Origin: Siphlonurus alternatus | Taxonomy: Eukaryota > Arthropoda > Insecta > Ephemeroptera > Siphlonuridae | Direction of reading: 5' to 3' | DNA length: 64,000 bases | NCBI GenBank assembly: GCA_949825025.1 | Contig: OX463778.1 | Location: forward strand, 31,999,969-32,063,968 | Part shown: piece by piece, positions 23,501 to 35,510 of the stretch | Layout: every line of letters begins with the position of its first letter | Position numbering within the stretch: the first letter of the stretch is position 1 | Made by a program: the position numbers and the translations under genes | The notes under the pieces: model-generated | Told to the model about the DNA's origin: nothing | Database searches by the model: none | Seen by the model: the letters and a program-made list of their open reading frames with translations, nothing else

Positions 23501-26500
23501 TATGTGATAGTATACCATACTTGTTAATTATTAATCATGTTATAGTAGATTAAAATGAACTAATATGAATTTTAATATTTTTACAGCACTATATATATAT
23601 TATACTGTGTTTTTTATTTTAAAATTGTTGATTGCGGCATAACGTGACATCTGTGGATCTGCAGATATAAATTAATAAGGAATTTATGAAATATCGCGCA
23701 AATCTAATTTCATTAAATTATGTAATTTTCTTCATTTAAAAAAAAAAAAGTGCCACGCCCACATTTTCTAAAAAAAAAAAAATTGCCTCCGGCGGGGATC
23801 CCTTCCCCTCCGCCCCGGAGCCGCCGCTTTGCGGCGAAGGGGCCCAAGCGGGCCTTCGGTCCCCGGGCCCACATTTTGTAGTTACGCCACTGTTGTAGTA
23901 CCTAAAACTCTAAATGTCTTGCAGGATTCTGGTTGAACAGTGGGTGCGTGCCAAATACCAGCGACTTGAGTTCATTCACCCAGAGCGTCAGACCTACGTT
24001 TCGGGCTTCATGGAGGGTTTCCTGATGAAGCGAGGCAAGGAGGACAGCAAGTTTCACCCCCGCAAGTTTGTGCTGTCTGAGGCTGACGGCACACTGCGCT
24101 ACCACGTCAAGGAGGTGAGATGGGACACAATAGTTTTCTCTCAAGCTGTATGATTACTTATATAAATGTAGGTTATGTGCAGTCAGTTTAAAAAAAAAAT
24201 GTAAAGCATTTCATTATAAACTCATATACTGTCGTTGAATCAGAAAAAGTCCTGTTGTTTGAACTGGGCGTGGCAACTTGTGTTTTTGTGTGTAAAAAAA
24301 GTACAATTCTATTTTATGCATACTTATTGTAAAATTGCTAGTTTCATCAAATTTAGATTTTAATAATTTAATAATTGCTTATATTCCCCCCCCCCCCTTC
24401 CCTCTCCACCCCCATCCTTTTCTTGGTGCTACTTATCATATCCCTTTTTTTCCTATTCATAATTATACTGTAGTTTATTTTCTTTATTAATAAATTAATA
24501 ATAAAATTATTTCCTGTTATAATCAATGTAACTTATGTAAATAAATATAAATTTAATAAAATGCTAATGTCTGAAATTTTAATTGTAACTAATTTCCCAA
24601 CTTTTCTTTTCCAGAAAAAGGACCCCAAAGCAATTTTAAATGTGACAGACCTGAACGTTGCATTTGCACCTCTCAAACTTGAACACCCTAACTCTCTACA
24701 AATAAGTTTCATCAAGGATGGACTCACGCGGCACATATATGTTATGCACAACGACGCTGAGACAATTGTCAACTGGTACATGGCCATTCGCTGCGTCAAG
24801 CTACATCGCCTGCAGGTTGCCTACCCTTCTGTCACCGAGGCAGAGGTTTGTCAATAGTTACTGCTTGTAGTGTTGAGTGCAGTATACGAAGTTGGTCCGT
24901 GCTAGTAATACAGTATTGAATTTTAATCTTTGCTTGCATTAAAACTACCTTGTCTATTATTACATTAAATTAAGCAGTTTTAAGACACAGTATACAGTAT
25001 TTATATTGCCAAGTTAGGGTGCATCAGACTAATTTTCTGTCAAAAATTAGTTCAAATTAAGGAAAATAAACCATTTAGGTTGTGATAATCTTATTAAAAG
25101 AAAAGGATAGGAATAACCAGCAAGGCCTTACCGATCGAAAGAGTCACAGCAGGTGGAAATTCTTGTGGTCACAGAGGTTCACTCGAAAGTTTTTACATTT
25201 TTGAAACGTTTCGCATCGTGGAGATGCTTCTTCAGTCACAAGAAGAGGTAGATTCTACCTCTTCTTGTGACTGAAGAAGCATCTCCACGATGCGAAACGT
25301 TTCAAAAATGTAAAAACTTTCGAGTGAACCTCTGTGACCACAAGAATTTCCACCTGCTGTGGCTCTTTCGATCGGTAAGGCCTTGCTGGTTATTCCTATC
25401 CTTTTCTTTTAATAAAAATTAGTTCAGTAATACATTACAGTATTTGGTTAAAGTGAAATCTTAGAACTTTGGTGGCATATTTCCTATATAGCCTCAGCGT
25501 TACTAAACTAACTAGTATCTCCAGTATCTAGTACTCGTTATTTCCTGCATAGACGTAACCCGTGTTTGTCCACAGCTGGTGGGGTGCCTGATGAGAGACT
25601 TCACGCGCGAGGGCTGGCTGTCTAAGACTGGGCCGCGACCAGCAGATAGCTACAAGAAGAGATGGTTTACGCTGGATGAGAGGAAGTTGATGTACCACGA
25701 CGACCCATTGGTGAGCCCAGGGTACAGCGATAAACCTATAACCTTAGAAACTTTGTGTAATTGGAATGAACTATTAGTTTTGGAATTTGAATACCTTTTA
25801 TGCCTACAGTTTTCATATTCCAAAGCTAATACATGTAGATAGTTAGTGACATATCCTTACAGTCACACATAATCTCACACTAGTTGGCTACTCTCTTTAG
25901 ATAACTTATTACTCACAATAAACTCTCAGAATCTCACACTATCTATTATCTGTACTCTATAATAGATCTTTTGAGGGGGATTCAAAAAGACTTATCCGCG
26001 AGACTTAGCCGGCGGATAACTTGTTCACGTTCTAGTCTGGATAACCTAAATACTTAGCCGCGCGGACAAGTATAAGGCTGGACAAGGGTTTGAATAAGTC
26101 GGTCTGGACAAAAGTCATTTGGCCAAGCCTGTTGGCTAAAGTCCCGCGGACAACTAACCGCGCGGCTAAGTCTCGTGGACAAATATCCCACCTGGATAAG
26201 GTTTTTAATTACGCCGCCATCTTGGATTACGTGTTAAATACGGTGATAATTGGACCGCCATATATCGTGATTTTATATTATATTACGTAAACATTGTGTT
26301 TAAAATTAATGTCATTTCAATCTTATTATTATTGGGGTGACATGGTTTAAAATTTTTGGCGCTTTTAACATTTTTTGTTATATTTCTCTAATTTCCCGTT
26401 CTGTGCGAGGCGCTGGTGGCATAATAATAAATTCATCGAGCCTAGCTGAATAACCCAGGTTTTTTTTTTTTTTCAATAAATTTATACCTTATACCCAATA

Positions 26501-29408
26501 TTTGGATTAAATAATGGGTTTTTATTATCATATGATAATACTCTATTACAATTAATGACGGTACGTGAAATATCCATTAGAAAATTGCTTATTTTGACGA
26601 CATTTGAGGGCTTGATTTCAACCTCCTTGATTTTAGTTCATTTTCTGTTTGCCTCATTTACTTATTTTTAACATACAGAAGTTCATACTCCTTAATTAAA
26701 TGCTACCAGACTAAATATTAACTTAAAAAGAGCTTTATTTTTAATAACTGTTCGTGTTTAAATATGTAAAAGTATCAAAAATTCGCAGATGAAATATCAG
26801 AAAATTACAGATGAATGGTATCATATCATAGAGCTATCATAACTCGTCAAATTAAGCAATTTAACGTTAGATATTTCACTTACCTTTATGAAATGTCATA
26901 GAGTAGTGTATTCTTGGGCTGACCTTGTGCAATTATAGACACAAATATCAGGTATTAATCGTCTAATTATTGAAAAATGAGCATAACAAAATGTGTGCCA
27001 ACAAAGAGGGCGGGGCTTGCTGATGATATAGAAAAGGGGGAGCGGGGGGAGGTAAACATTGAATATAAGCGCTAAATGTTTGAAACTAATTTTCCTATGT
27101 CTTATGCAAACTACACAAATTGATATTTAATCAAATTTGAACACAGTTGTTTAATAAATTAGCAATGAATCATCATATATGTAGATCCAATTACATATAT
27201 GTAATCCAAGATGGCGGCGTAATTAAAAACCTTATCCAGGTGGGAGATTTGTCCACGAGACTTAGCTGCGCGGTTAGTTGTCCGCGGGACTTTAGCCAAC
27301 AGGCTTGGCCAAATGACTTTTGTCCAGACCGACGTATCCAAACCCTTGTCCAGCCTTATACTTGTCCGCGCGGCTAAGTATTTAGGTTATCCAGACTAGA
27401 ACGTGGACAAGTTATCCGCCGGCTAAGTCTCGCGGATAAGTCTTTTTGAATCCCCCTCTATGTCTCTCTGAATAATAACTACGTACTTACTTCATAATTA
27501 TTATATCTTTCTGCACCTAATGTATAAAACATTTATAAGACTAGGTGGAGTAGAAACAAGACATGTTATCTGTTCAAACAGTTTGTTCCAACTCAAGTTT
27601 ATTCATATTTCAGTTTACAGGTAGGACTTTAGGTAGCTCACTCTACTGGTGAAATCTCGAACTGAAGGTTCTCGATTCTTGCATAGATACAGTATGATAC
27701 ATGATACAAAATACACTGCAGTTAGTAATACTATTGCATTGCAAAGTTAATCATAATTTTTTCTTGTTTAAAGTAACTTTTGCTGATAACTTGATTGTTC
27801 CTTATTTTTTTTTAAATCTTTGTATTAATGTCATAATTTTACTATGCCTCAGACAATAAATGACCATAAGTTGCAGTCACTTTAATAAGAAAATCAAGAA
27901 AAATCAATGAATTATCCGAGAATTAGCTTTAATTTCTATGTTAAATAAAAAAATTGGATTATCCTTGAATTATTTTTGGATAAGTGGCTGCAACTTACAG
28001 CCATTACAGCAACTTTTAAGGGTAAGGTAACGCCACCAATGTTAAAAAAAATTCCTCTCACAAAAATTCTGAAAAAAATTTAAAATGTTCTCCTCTATAC
28101 CCCCTATCAGTACCTAAAATATCAGGTATGCAAATACGATCTAGTTTTTGAGTTATAAAATTTTAAAGTTGACTACTTTAACATGGAGAAATGAAACTCC
28201 CATGTTAAATTGGTCAACTTTAAAAATTCATAACTCAAAAACTAGATCGTATTTGTATACCTGATATTTTAGCTACTGATAGGGGGTGTAGAGGAGAACA
28301 TTTTAAATTTTTTTCAGAATTTTTGTGAGAGGGATTTTTTTTAACATTGGTGGCGTTACCTTACCCTTAAGAGATCTTAAGAGAGGTTTTAAATTGAGAT
28401 TTCTTATCATTTCAAGGTATGATGTAAATACAGTACAAAATTATTAAATAATAAATTATTAGATGACCCTTATGTTCCTGTACAGAAGGTTCATCTGATT
28501 ATATGATTGTACATATAAAAATATACCTATAATCTTAAATGTAAATTTTAAAGCTAAATGTACAAAAATTAATTTTAGTACAGTGCTGGAATACAACATT
28601 ATTATTTTTAAATCCAATACTGTGTATGTATAGTTATGTATTATCTTCCCCTGGCTTAAGCATTTTTAATAGGAGCAGAGAGTCTTGTTTCTGAGAATGG
28701 AATGTTGCTCTGCAGGATGCGCACCCCAAAGGGGAGATATTCTTAGGCTACATGACAGATAACTACAGTGTGAGGGTAGGGGTACCACCTGGAGCCAAAG
28801 AGCTAGACTTCTGCTTCACACTACACACGCCCAACCGCTCGTACCTTCTCTCAGCACACACTGAGGAGGACCGAGACGAGTGGATGGCAGCCATCGAAAA
28901 GGTTTTGGAGAAACCTCTCACTCCACATGACAACTTAGGTGAGGCGTACAGCATGACTGCTACTAAAATACTTTTTACTACATTTTCAAACGAAGGCACA
29001 GACGCCCTCTTATCTATCCTGAAGTAATCTCGTGCACTTCAATCATTCAGTGCTGGCACCCTAATCTGTGAATGGGCTAACTCTGGCCTTTTCAGACCAC
29101 CCTCTTGCACTGTCTTTATGTTCTACTCCTGGAGTAGGTAAAGCTAGATGTAAAGAAATCTGATTCAGCATCGGTAATTCAAATACTTAATCAAAATGGA
29201 ATGGAAATCATATCTTCATTTGCAAATCACCCAGACTTTTAAGCCAAGGATAAAACTTGGTGTGATTTCTACTGAACGTTCTGACCAAGTAGTAGACTAG
29301 TGTAGAGAAACAAAAAGAAAATCATATTAAAATATTATTTTCTTTGTAGTTGCAGCCCGGCTGGTAGTAAAAAAGAGGACTTCTGGAGGAATCTTCACGT
29401 CCAGGTAG
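20526..29408 (+). CDS. ADAP1: ADAP1-type ArfGAP with dual PH domains (centaurin-alpha), complete, seven exons
   Basis: Arf GTPase-activating proteins of this family promote GTP hydrolysis on Arf at the plasma membrane and bind PI(3,4,5)P3 through PH domains. Coding exons: 20526-20607, 21069-21294, 23925-24114, 24615-24845, 25576-25710, 28716-28938, 29350-29408; phases close, giving 381 residues (human ADAP1 is 374). The ArfGAP zinc finger is complete: C21, C24, C41, C44, with the arginine finger at R49 in AGIHRSLG. PH1 spans about residues 132-236 (GFLMKRGKEDS, PRKFVL); PH2 about 252-357 (GWLSKTGPRP, KKRWFTL). The last exon is the least certain: it adds about 20 residues and has two possible acceptors 6 nt apart (TAG at 29349 and CAG at 29355). 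ADAP2 is the alternative orthology. Introns 2, 4 and 5 are loaded with inverted-repeat elements. Confidence 0.95.
22083..23052. mobile_element. Long-TIR element in ADAP1 intron 2
   Basis: Inverted arms of about 190 bp (22083-22276 and 22851-23052) match with scattered mismatches. A second pair just inside (about 22276-22302 and 22726-22757, around GCGCCTGCGTCGAT) continues the inverted order. The right arm carries TGACGTCA at 22875-22882 and the left at 22249-22256. The left arm also has a 12-bp palindrome GGTCACGTGACC (22213-22224). The interior is AT-rich with no conserved frame. Outer ends and target duplication could not be fixed exactly. Confidence 0.75.
23095..23892. mobile_element. Non-autonomous hAT-type transposon in ADAP1 intron 2
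   Basis: The ends are exact inverted repeats of CAGTGGCGTAACTACA. The 8 bases before the left end (TTGTAGTA, 23087-23094) are repeated directly after the right end (23893-23900). An 8-bp target duplication with CAG..CTG ends is the hAT signature. The 798-bp body has GC-rich subterminal parts (GGGCCCCGGGCCC type) and an AT-rich middle with no transposase frame. It ends 32 bp before ADAP1 exon 3, so it contributes the upstream end of that intron's acceptor region. The exact duplication implies a fairly recent insertion. Confidence 0.93.
25091..25415. repeat. Near-perfect 325-bp palindrome in ADAP1 intron 4 (family B)
   Basis: Two arms of about 160 bp meet at a centre near 25253 (AGGTAGATTCTACCT). 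Ends read TTATTAAAAGAAAAGG inward from both sides. Very few mismatches separate the arms. A diverged relative with similar ends is at 32313-32812. There is no coding capacity, and no target duplication is certain. In RNA it would form an almost fully paired hairpin. Confidence 0.9.
25973..27458. mobile_element. 1.5-kb element with 258-bp TIRs in ADAP1 intron 5
   Basis: Arms 25973-26230 and 27201-27458 are inverted copies. They start GAGGGGGATTCAAAAAGAC, and their GC-rich body repeats GGATAA/GGACAA and CGCGG motifs. Both arms end with the YY1-like AAGATGGCGGC (26213-26223 as complement and 27208-27218). The 970-bp interior has no recognisable frame, so it is non-autonomous. No target duplication was found, so I leave the superfamily open. 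Confidence 0.85.
28020..28366. mobile_element. Short TTAA-flanked MITE, family A, in ADAP1 intron 5
   Basis: A 347-bp palindrome flanked by TTAA on both sides (28016-28019, 28367-28370). Both ends read GGGTAAGGTAACGCCACC inward. It equals the terminal parts of the long element at 12185-14924 plus a central hairpin, without the long arms. Confidence 0.93.
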
Positions 29409-32312
29409 CACTTTGTCCTCCTGGTGACAAAATGGACACAGCAGCTCGCGATGAGAGCAAGAACCGCAATTACACTTCATCACATCGCCACCCCCTCTCT
29501 CTGTCACACCCTCAAGCCGTGAGTAGCCCCCACTTTACTTTGAGCTTAATGTCAAAGTATTGTTTGCAATAAGAAGTTATTATTGACCGATTTTTAATTA
29601 AGTTTTTATAAGAGAATTATTTTTTAAAATGGTTGTATGAGCGGTCTGTTGTATAAGCTGTTGTAATGTGTAAAAGATAACATATCTATGAATATGAATT
29701 TAAGAGTATGTACCGTACTGTCTGGTTAATTAATATTAATCAGTATTGAGGACCAAAGAAGCAGAATGCACAAAGTTATAGATAAGTTGTTGCTTGGTTT
29801 GATAAGAAAAAGCTGTAAGCCTAAGTTTATATATGTATTTTAATTTTGTGTTCGGACTGTTATAATTTTAATTGTTCCTAAAAAACAATGTCCAAAAATA
29901 AATTGCTAAAAAAAGGAAGGAAGGAAGAAGAGGAGGAAGGTACAACGTTATCAGTAACTTAGCTTTTTTTGAGCTTAAATTTATTTTCTTATCATGTATT
30001 TTGTTATTATTCAGAGAATCTTTTAAAATAAATAATTTATTGGGTTTCCAGTTTAACTAATGTCTGCTTGATTAATTAGAAAATGTGTCAAATATAATTA
30101 TTGAATTGAAGAAAGAAGTCTGTATGTATAAGCCTAAGAAAACTTTATACTGTATATACATTCAAAATAATACAAAACTAAAGTATTATGAATAATCATG
30201 ATTTAATTGACAAATATGTTCTTCTTTCACATTATTTATTAATAATTATAATTGAAGGTTTAATATTTTTATAAATTGTTTAACTTTATCTCCTGAGTGA
30301 TGGAAATGAAAGATTTGATAACTTATTGAGGCAGCAAAGTGAACTGTTTTAATAGCATTTGCACCATTTGTTGACTGGTTAATTTTGCATAGGGTAACAA
30401 TTTGCTCTGTATTTCTGTGTATTAATGTTGCTAAAATGTGTTTCATCCAAAGCCTTCTAATTTAAATGTCACATGGTGCCCACACAATTATAATGTATAT
30501 ACAAGCCTGCTTTTTACCTGTATTTTCTTTCCATGTTGAATGTTGCCCGCAAGCCTTCAGCTTTCATTCCAAGAATTACTAGGAAAAATTTATCTAACAT
30601 TGTAAGTATAAATAATTAATATTTTTAGTGTAATGGGTTCTGTTATTCTTAGCTCAAATTAAAGAAAAATAAAATATTGAAGGAACCTTGGCAATTCTGA
30701 CTAACTTTGTTTGTCGTGTTGAGCTGGCTAACTTTAAATAGAAATAACTCAGAGCTGCCAAAAAGGTGTAACTGCAAAAGATAAGCAAAGGCAATTTTTT
30801 TTTAAATTAAATCTAATTTAATTAATTTAATTGATCTGTCAGCAGTAATTTAATTTGCTCACTGTATCTACAATGTTACAAAGTTGCCACATTTATCAAT
30901 TAGTCCTTTTGACAGCTCCTATCATATTGTTTGAAATTAGTCATTTCGAGCTTTTTTGGCAAATGAATTTGATCAGAATATCTGTGTCACTATCAGTGTA
31001 TAATATATGTATACACAAACATGTATTTTATAGAAAACTTTATTGATAGCACTGTCCAGAATTGTTCGGAAACGGAAAAACTCTTGACCAATCAGAAAAT
31101 TTAATATTTAGGATTTGGTTAAACCAAGTCGCAGCCAATAATTTTTTATTTTTTTTTTCTTTTCTCCAATTTCCCTTTTCAACAATTCTGGAGAGGGTTT
31201 TAAACGTTGCATCAATTTTGTCAGCAAGTAATACTTGAGTGATTGCTGATCATTGTTGTAGTGTGTTAGTCAGCTGGTATCTTTTAAATGTATGATCCTC
31301 ACTTAAAGAATCCTTAGCCAAGAGAATGGCAGCAGCATCAATGTTTGTTTATTTTTTATACATCCAAAGAAAGTAAAATTTAATGCTGTTGTCTTCGGTT
31401 GGTTAGGGATATCATATCCTCCCCCCCCCCTTCCTCAATTGTCTGTGTGACATATCGATAAATGGTGGACATGCTTAAATAGAAATTGATGAATCAGTAT
31501 ACAGAAAATCTTGATAAAACTGTAGGCCCTTGAGGCTTGTCTCGTTGATATCACATTTACCAAACTATTTAAAAGTTTATCTGTACTACACAAAAGTCTT
31601 GTAATTTTAGAGCTTCTCAAATACGTATACTTATATTATTAAGGCATGCTGGGCTAGTCAATAAATTGATGTAATGTAACTTTATAAAAATTCATAGCAA
31701 TATATTATAATTTTATTCTGTTAAATTAATTAGTAGTGATTTTGTTTGCAACTATATTTTCTAGCCTAGAATATTGATAAGATTTGTTATACGAGTTCAA
31801 TGTTGGAAACTTGTTCTAGTTTTTATAGAGTATGCCATATTAAAATTAAATTATAAAAAAAAATAATAATAATTTTGTAATGCTGACTATGATTGTTTAT
31901 AAAAGTTATTATCTCTGGTAAGGTAATTTGATTCAGCATTAAGTTGTGACACTTTTAAAATATTTTTTGCTAATTCTTGATTAGAAATAATAATATTTTA
32001 TATTATTACATAATTATTACGACGCATTTGTGTGGAAGAGATAGAAAAAAATGTTAATACTGTAGTAATCCTATTTGTTTGAAAGGTATTTACTTACCTT
32101 GCATATATATGTATGAATAATTTCTATTATTATAATAATGAAAATTATTGCAGTAAAAAATATTATTTTTATTTGAAGTTTTGAACACATATGAGAATAG
32201 TATTTCATTATTGGAGGAAGAAAAAAGTACAGGATTAACATAATACTGTCTGCCAAAAATGCAAGCTGTTAATTGTTCTTCCTAGCTACTATAAGTATAA
32301 TCAATATATGTA
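29409..32312. other. ADAP1 3' UTR and intergenic stretch
   Basis: AT-rich sequence downstream of the ADAP1 stop. AATAAA-type signals occur (for example near 29897) but the poly(A) site cannot be chosen. A purine-rich GGAA patch is at 29915-29940. No other exon is seen. Confidence 0.5.
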
Positions 32313-32812
32313 TTGATAAAAAGAAAGAGATAGGAAAAACTAATAAGCCTTACCACAACGAAATGCCCATTAGTGAGGAGTCTTGATGGCACAGATAACA
32401 CAAATATATTTACAAATTGTCGCCTCAGAATGCAAATCACGTAACTACAAAAAAATCTGATGGAACTTTGGCCCTTATGTTCTAGTGAGATAACGTTTAG
32501 AGTTGTATCAGATTTTTTTGTAGTCACGTGATTTGCATTCTGAGGCGACGAAATGCATTATTGAGATGTTTCGTCCAACATTTTTTTAATCACAAGAGAA
32601 TAATTTAATTCTGAATTTAATTAAGAAGAATTCAAATCTGTTCTTGTGACTGAAAAGATCAAATCATCAAATGTGTTGGTTGAACATCTCAATAATATAA
32701 TTGTAAATATATTTGTATTATCTGTGCCATTAAGAATTAAGACTCTCCTCATTACGGACATTTCACCATGGTAAGGATTGTTGTTTTTTTCCTATCTCTT
32801 TCATTTTATCAA
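32313..32812. repeat. Nested palindrome, diverged family B relative
   Basis: Outer arms (about 32313-32420 and 32690-32812) are inverted copies starting TTGATAAAAAGAAAGAGATAGG-like sequence, resembling the ends of the 25091-25415 palindrome. Inside lies a tighter hairpin (about 32418-32460 paired with 32505-32550, containing TCAGAATGCAAATCACGT). The result is a hairpin next to a second stem rather than one simple palindrome. It lies between the convergent genes ADAP1 and NAT9. The interval 32813-33345 beyond it shows nothing else. Confidence 0.75.
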
Positions 32813-33345
32813 CACATCCAACCGCAGTGGTTCACCTTTCCTTATAAGAATGAATATAATCATAGATGGAAATGCATAAAAATATTTTATAATTAGATCC
32901 ATAGCCTAGGCTAGTAAAACTAAAAATAAATTTGATTGACAGGTGCAGATTATAACTTGCATGATTAGTTTACTTTTTTGTTTTTTATTTAACAATGGTT
33001 TCAGAGAATCAATTCGATACAAAAAAATCAACCTTAGCAAAGAAGCTTAACATTTGATTGCAAGATGCTAACAGTTTTAAAGAAACTGTACTGATTACAT
33101 AGGAATAAGGATAAGCATTTACTTAAAGATATCTAAATAGGATCTGCAATCCGATGTTACTTATTATTTTTTTTTTTTTTTTAAGTCCTATTGGTAATAA
33201 TTCAAACATTTGTGTTTCTCGTACTTAAGTTAAGATGTCAGCCAGTTATCAAATCAGGTGGACATGCATAGAATTACCTTAATTCTTTAGCACAGAATTT
33301 TGTTTGAATATACATTAATTAATTATAATAATATAATGTTACACA

Positions 33346-35510
33346 TTAATCTAGCTGTTTTGTTTCTTGTTGCACCTGTTCTGTCCTGCAACTCTGTAGA
33401 GTTTCCTGCCTGAGCCAAGAGAGGAATTGTGAATCAACCACCTTAGTAAGAGTTACTTCTTTGAACACTTCACTGCGACCAACCTGAAATTTGTAACACA
33501 TAATTATAGCAAACTTAAAAAAATAATTAACTTCATTCTTCATTCATTACCTCTTGAAAGCCTATTTTTTCAAACATTTTTAAACTTTTGATATTGTCCA
33601 TTCCAATTTTCACTTCATATTCTGTTATAAATAGTACTTCACCACCTGAAATCAAAAACATTTTGCACGTGCCCTCTATTAAAATTTTAGAACCCAATTG
33701 ATTTCTTTTTTAATATACATAATATAATTATACATTTCTTTTTCCTTTAAATTTGGTCAATCATGGGGTACTGACCAAAAAAAAAGTTTCAAGTTTTTGT
33801 CAACATTTCAAAAGGCATGAGAATTTTATGAAGAACGAGCCCTATTACAGCATTCTACGACAATTTCCTGATTTTATATGAAATTTTAAAACCTCTCAAA
33901 AATGACGTCATAGCATTGAATCTTAAATGGGAAAATAGATCAGTTAACATTGCCATATCCCATACTTTATATTGAAATGTAACCAAAACTTCATTTGCAA
34001 GGTTTTTAGGTGCTACAATCACGATAATGAAGGTTTGAAATTCGTACTTCAATAACTTTTCATTTTAGCAATGCTAACTGATGCATCTCCCCATTTAAGA
34101 TTCAATGGTATGACGTCATCAAAAAAAGTTTTAAAAATTCATATAAAATCAGCAAATTGTCTTAGAGTGCTCTAATAGGGCTCGTTCTTCATAGAATTCA
34201 CAGTACATTTTACTAGTATTGCTAACTCAAATACCGGTCAGTATCCCATTTCAAGCTTATTTGAGCATGGCATAGTTGGTTCAAACTGATCCATAATGAG
34301 CTAGATAAAGAGCTATGGATTTTAAGTGGTGTATTGGTCCAGTTGGGGTTATATTGGGCTATTACAGCTCAATGTTACTTTTTTTGCTAGCCCAGATTTG
34401 CCCAAAATCGGCCAATTAAGTGTCTGTCAGAGTCTAATTGGGCTAGCAAGATTTTGATCTTATTTGAGCTGATTTAAGCCCAAAGTGTAGTCAAAATTTA
34501 TACGTGGGAGGGACATGCATGCATGGCAGAGCTAGCAGTCTGACATCTTGGCTTTGGGATGAAAAAAAAAAGAAAAACGTACCCTTTTTATATATAATTT
34601 TCATGTACAACTTCTCCAGCGGATACCGACATAGCTGCATATATTAGCTTCTTTCTACTCTTGATAAGATTTATTATTTAAAATTATGACAGCTATAATG
34701 TATATATCTACCATATCGCAGCATCAGCAGCATTGCCTCCCAGCCACGGTGCTTCCCTCTGGCCCACGGTTCTGCAATCATCACCTCGGCCTCCGCCACT
34801 CCTATTTCCTCTCCCCCACGTAGAAACAGGTTGGTGTCACCAATCATGGCAGCTGTTGGATTTGATCTTTGAGGTTATACTGAGGAATCTCTCTCATTGA
34901 TTGGGTCATCACTTACCTATCTCGTCACCTTTGTTCTCGGCAAACAGAGTCTTATCCAAAATTATGAAAGTACACTCTGAAAAGTAAAAATAAAGCACAC
35001 TAAATGTCACTGCTGCAATCCGCCATAATTATTTACAGTACAGTATACAGCATAGTATATAGCTATAGCTGTATTCTACTTGTATAAATGGGTACTTACT
35101 ATCCTCGCTGTTCAACCAGGTTTGCTGCATCTCAAACTCCTGCTCGAGTGTGAGAGGTTCAGAAGCTGTGAGTTGCTGCAGCTCGGGTGACTGCATCCAA
35201 TCATTATATCTATCAGAAATAAATTTAAGTAAAAACATAATATACTCAGGACCAGAGAGGCAGAGACTGATAAGCAATAATTATTATATGATTGACAAGC
35301 GAGACCATTTCTGATGGTGACAGGATTGCTGATCGAAGATTCAATCAAGTTATTAATAGAGACTTTTATAGCTGCTATAGCTAATTCTAATTATTGCTAT
35401 CTGTAATATTATTAAGACTGTATACTGACTTACTTTATTACATGATCTTTTTTGTAAGGAATTAAAATCACATTTTCTCCAATTAAATGAGTAGACTGGT
35501 TAATAAGCAT
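33346..35510 (-). CDS. NAT9: N-acetyltransferase 9-like protein (GNAT family), complete, six exons
   Basis: NAT9 is a GNAT-fold acetyltransferase homologue; in flies it has been linked to microtubule stability, though its substrate is poorly known. Coding exons on the minus strand: 35434-35510, 35100-35209, 34917-34976, 34712-34852, 33551-33645, 33346-33483. All sites are GT-AG and the phases close, giving 206 residues (human 207). Family landmarks in order: VILIPYKKDHV, NDWMQSPELQQLTASEPLTL, KCTFIILD, MIGDTNLFL, EAEVMIAEPWARGKHRGWEA, YEVKIGMDN, MFEKIGFQEV. Compared with the family consensus, ARGKHRGWEA replaces the usual RGKGLG-type CoA loop (R/Q-x-x-G-x-G/A), which keeps RGK but shows H-R-G afterwards, close to other invertebrate copies as far as I recall. 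It converges with ADAP1. A palindromic MITE is in intron 4. Confidence 0.95.
33763..34249. repeat. Palindromic MITE in NAT9 intron 4
   Basis: Inverted arms of about 190 bp pair, for example ATGAAGAACGAGCCCTATTA with its complement and GGGGTACTGACC with its diverged complement. Each arm carries TGACGTCA (33903-33910, 34111-34118). The outer part of the arms is more diverged than the middle. No target duplication is evident and there is no coding sequence. Confidence 0.78.
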
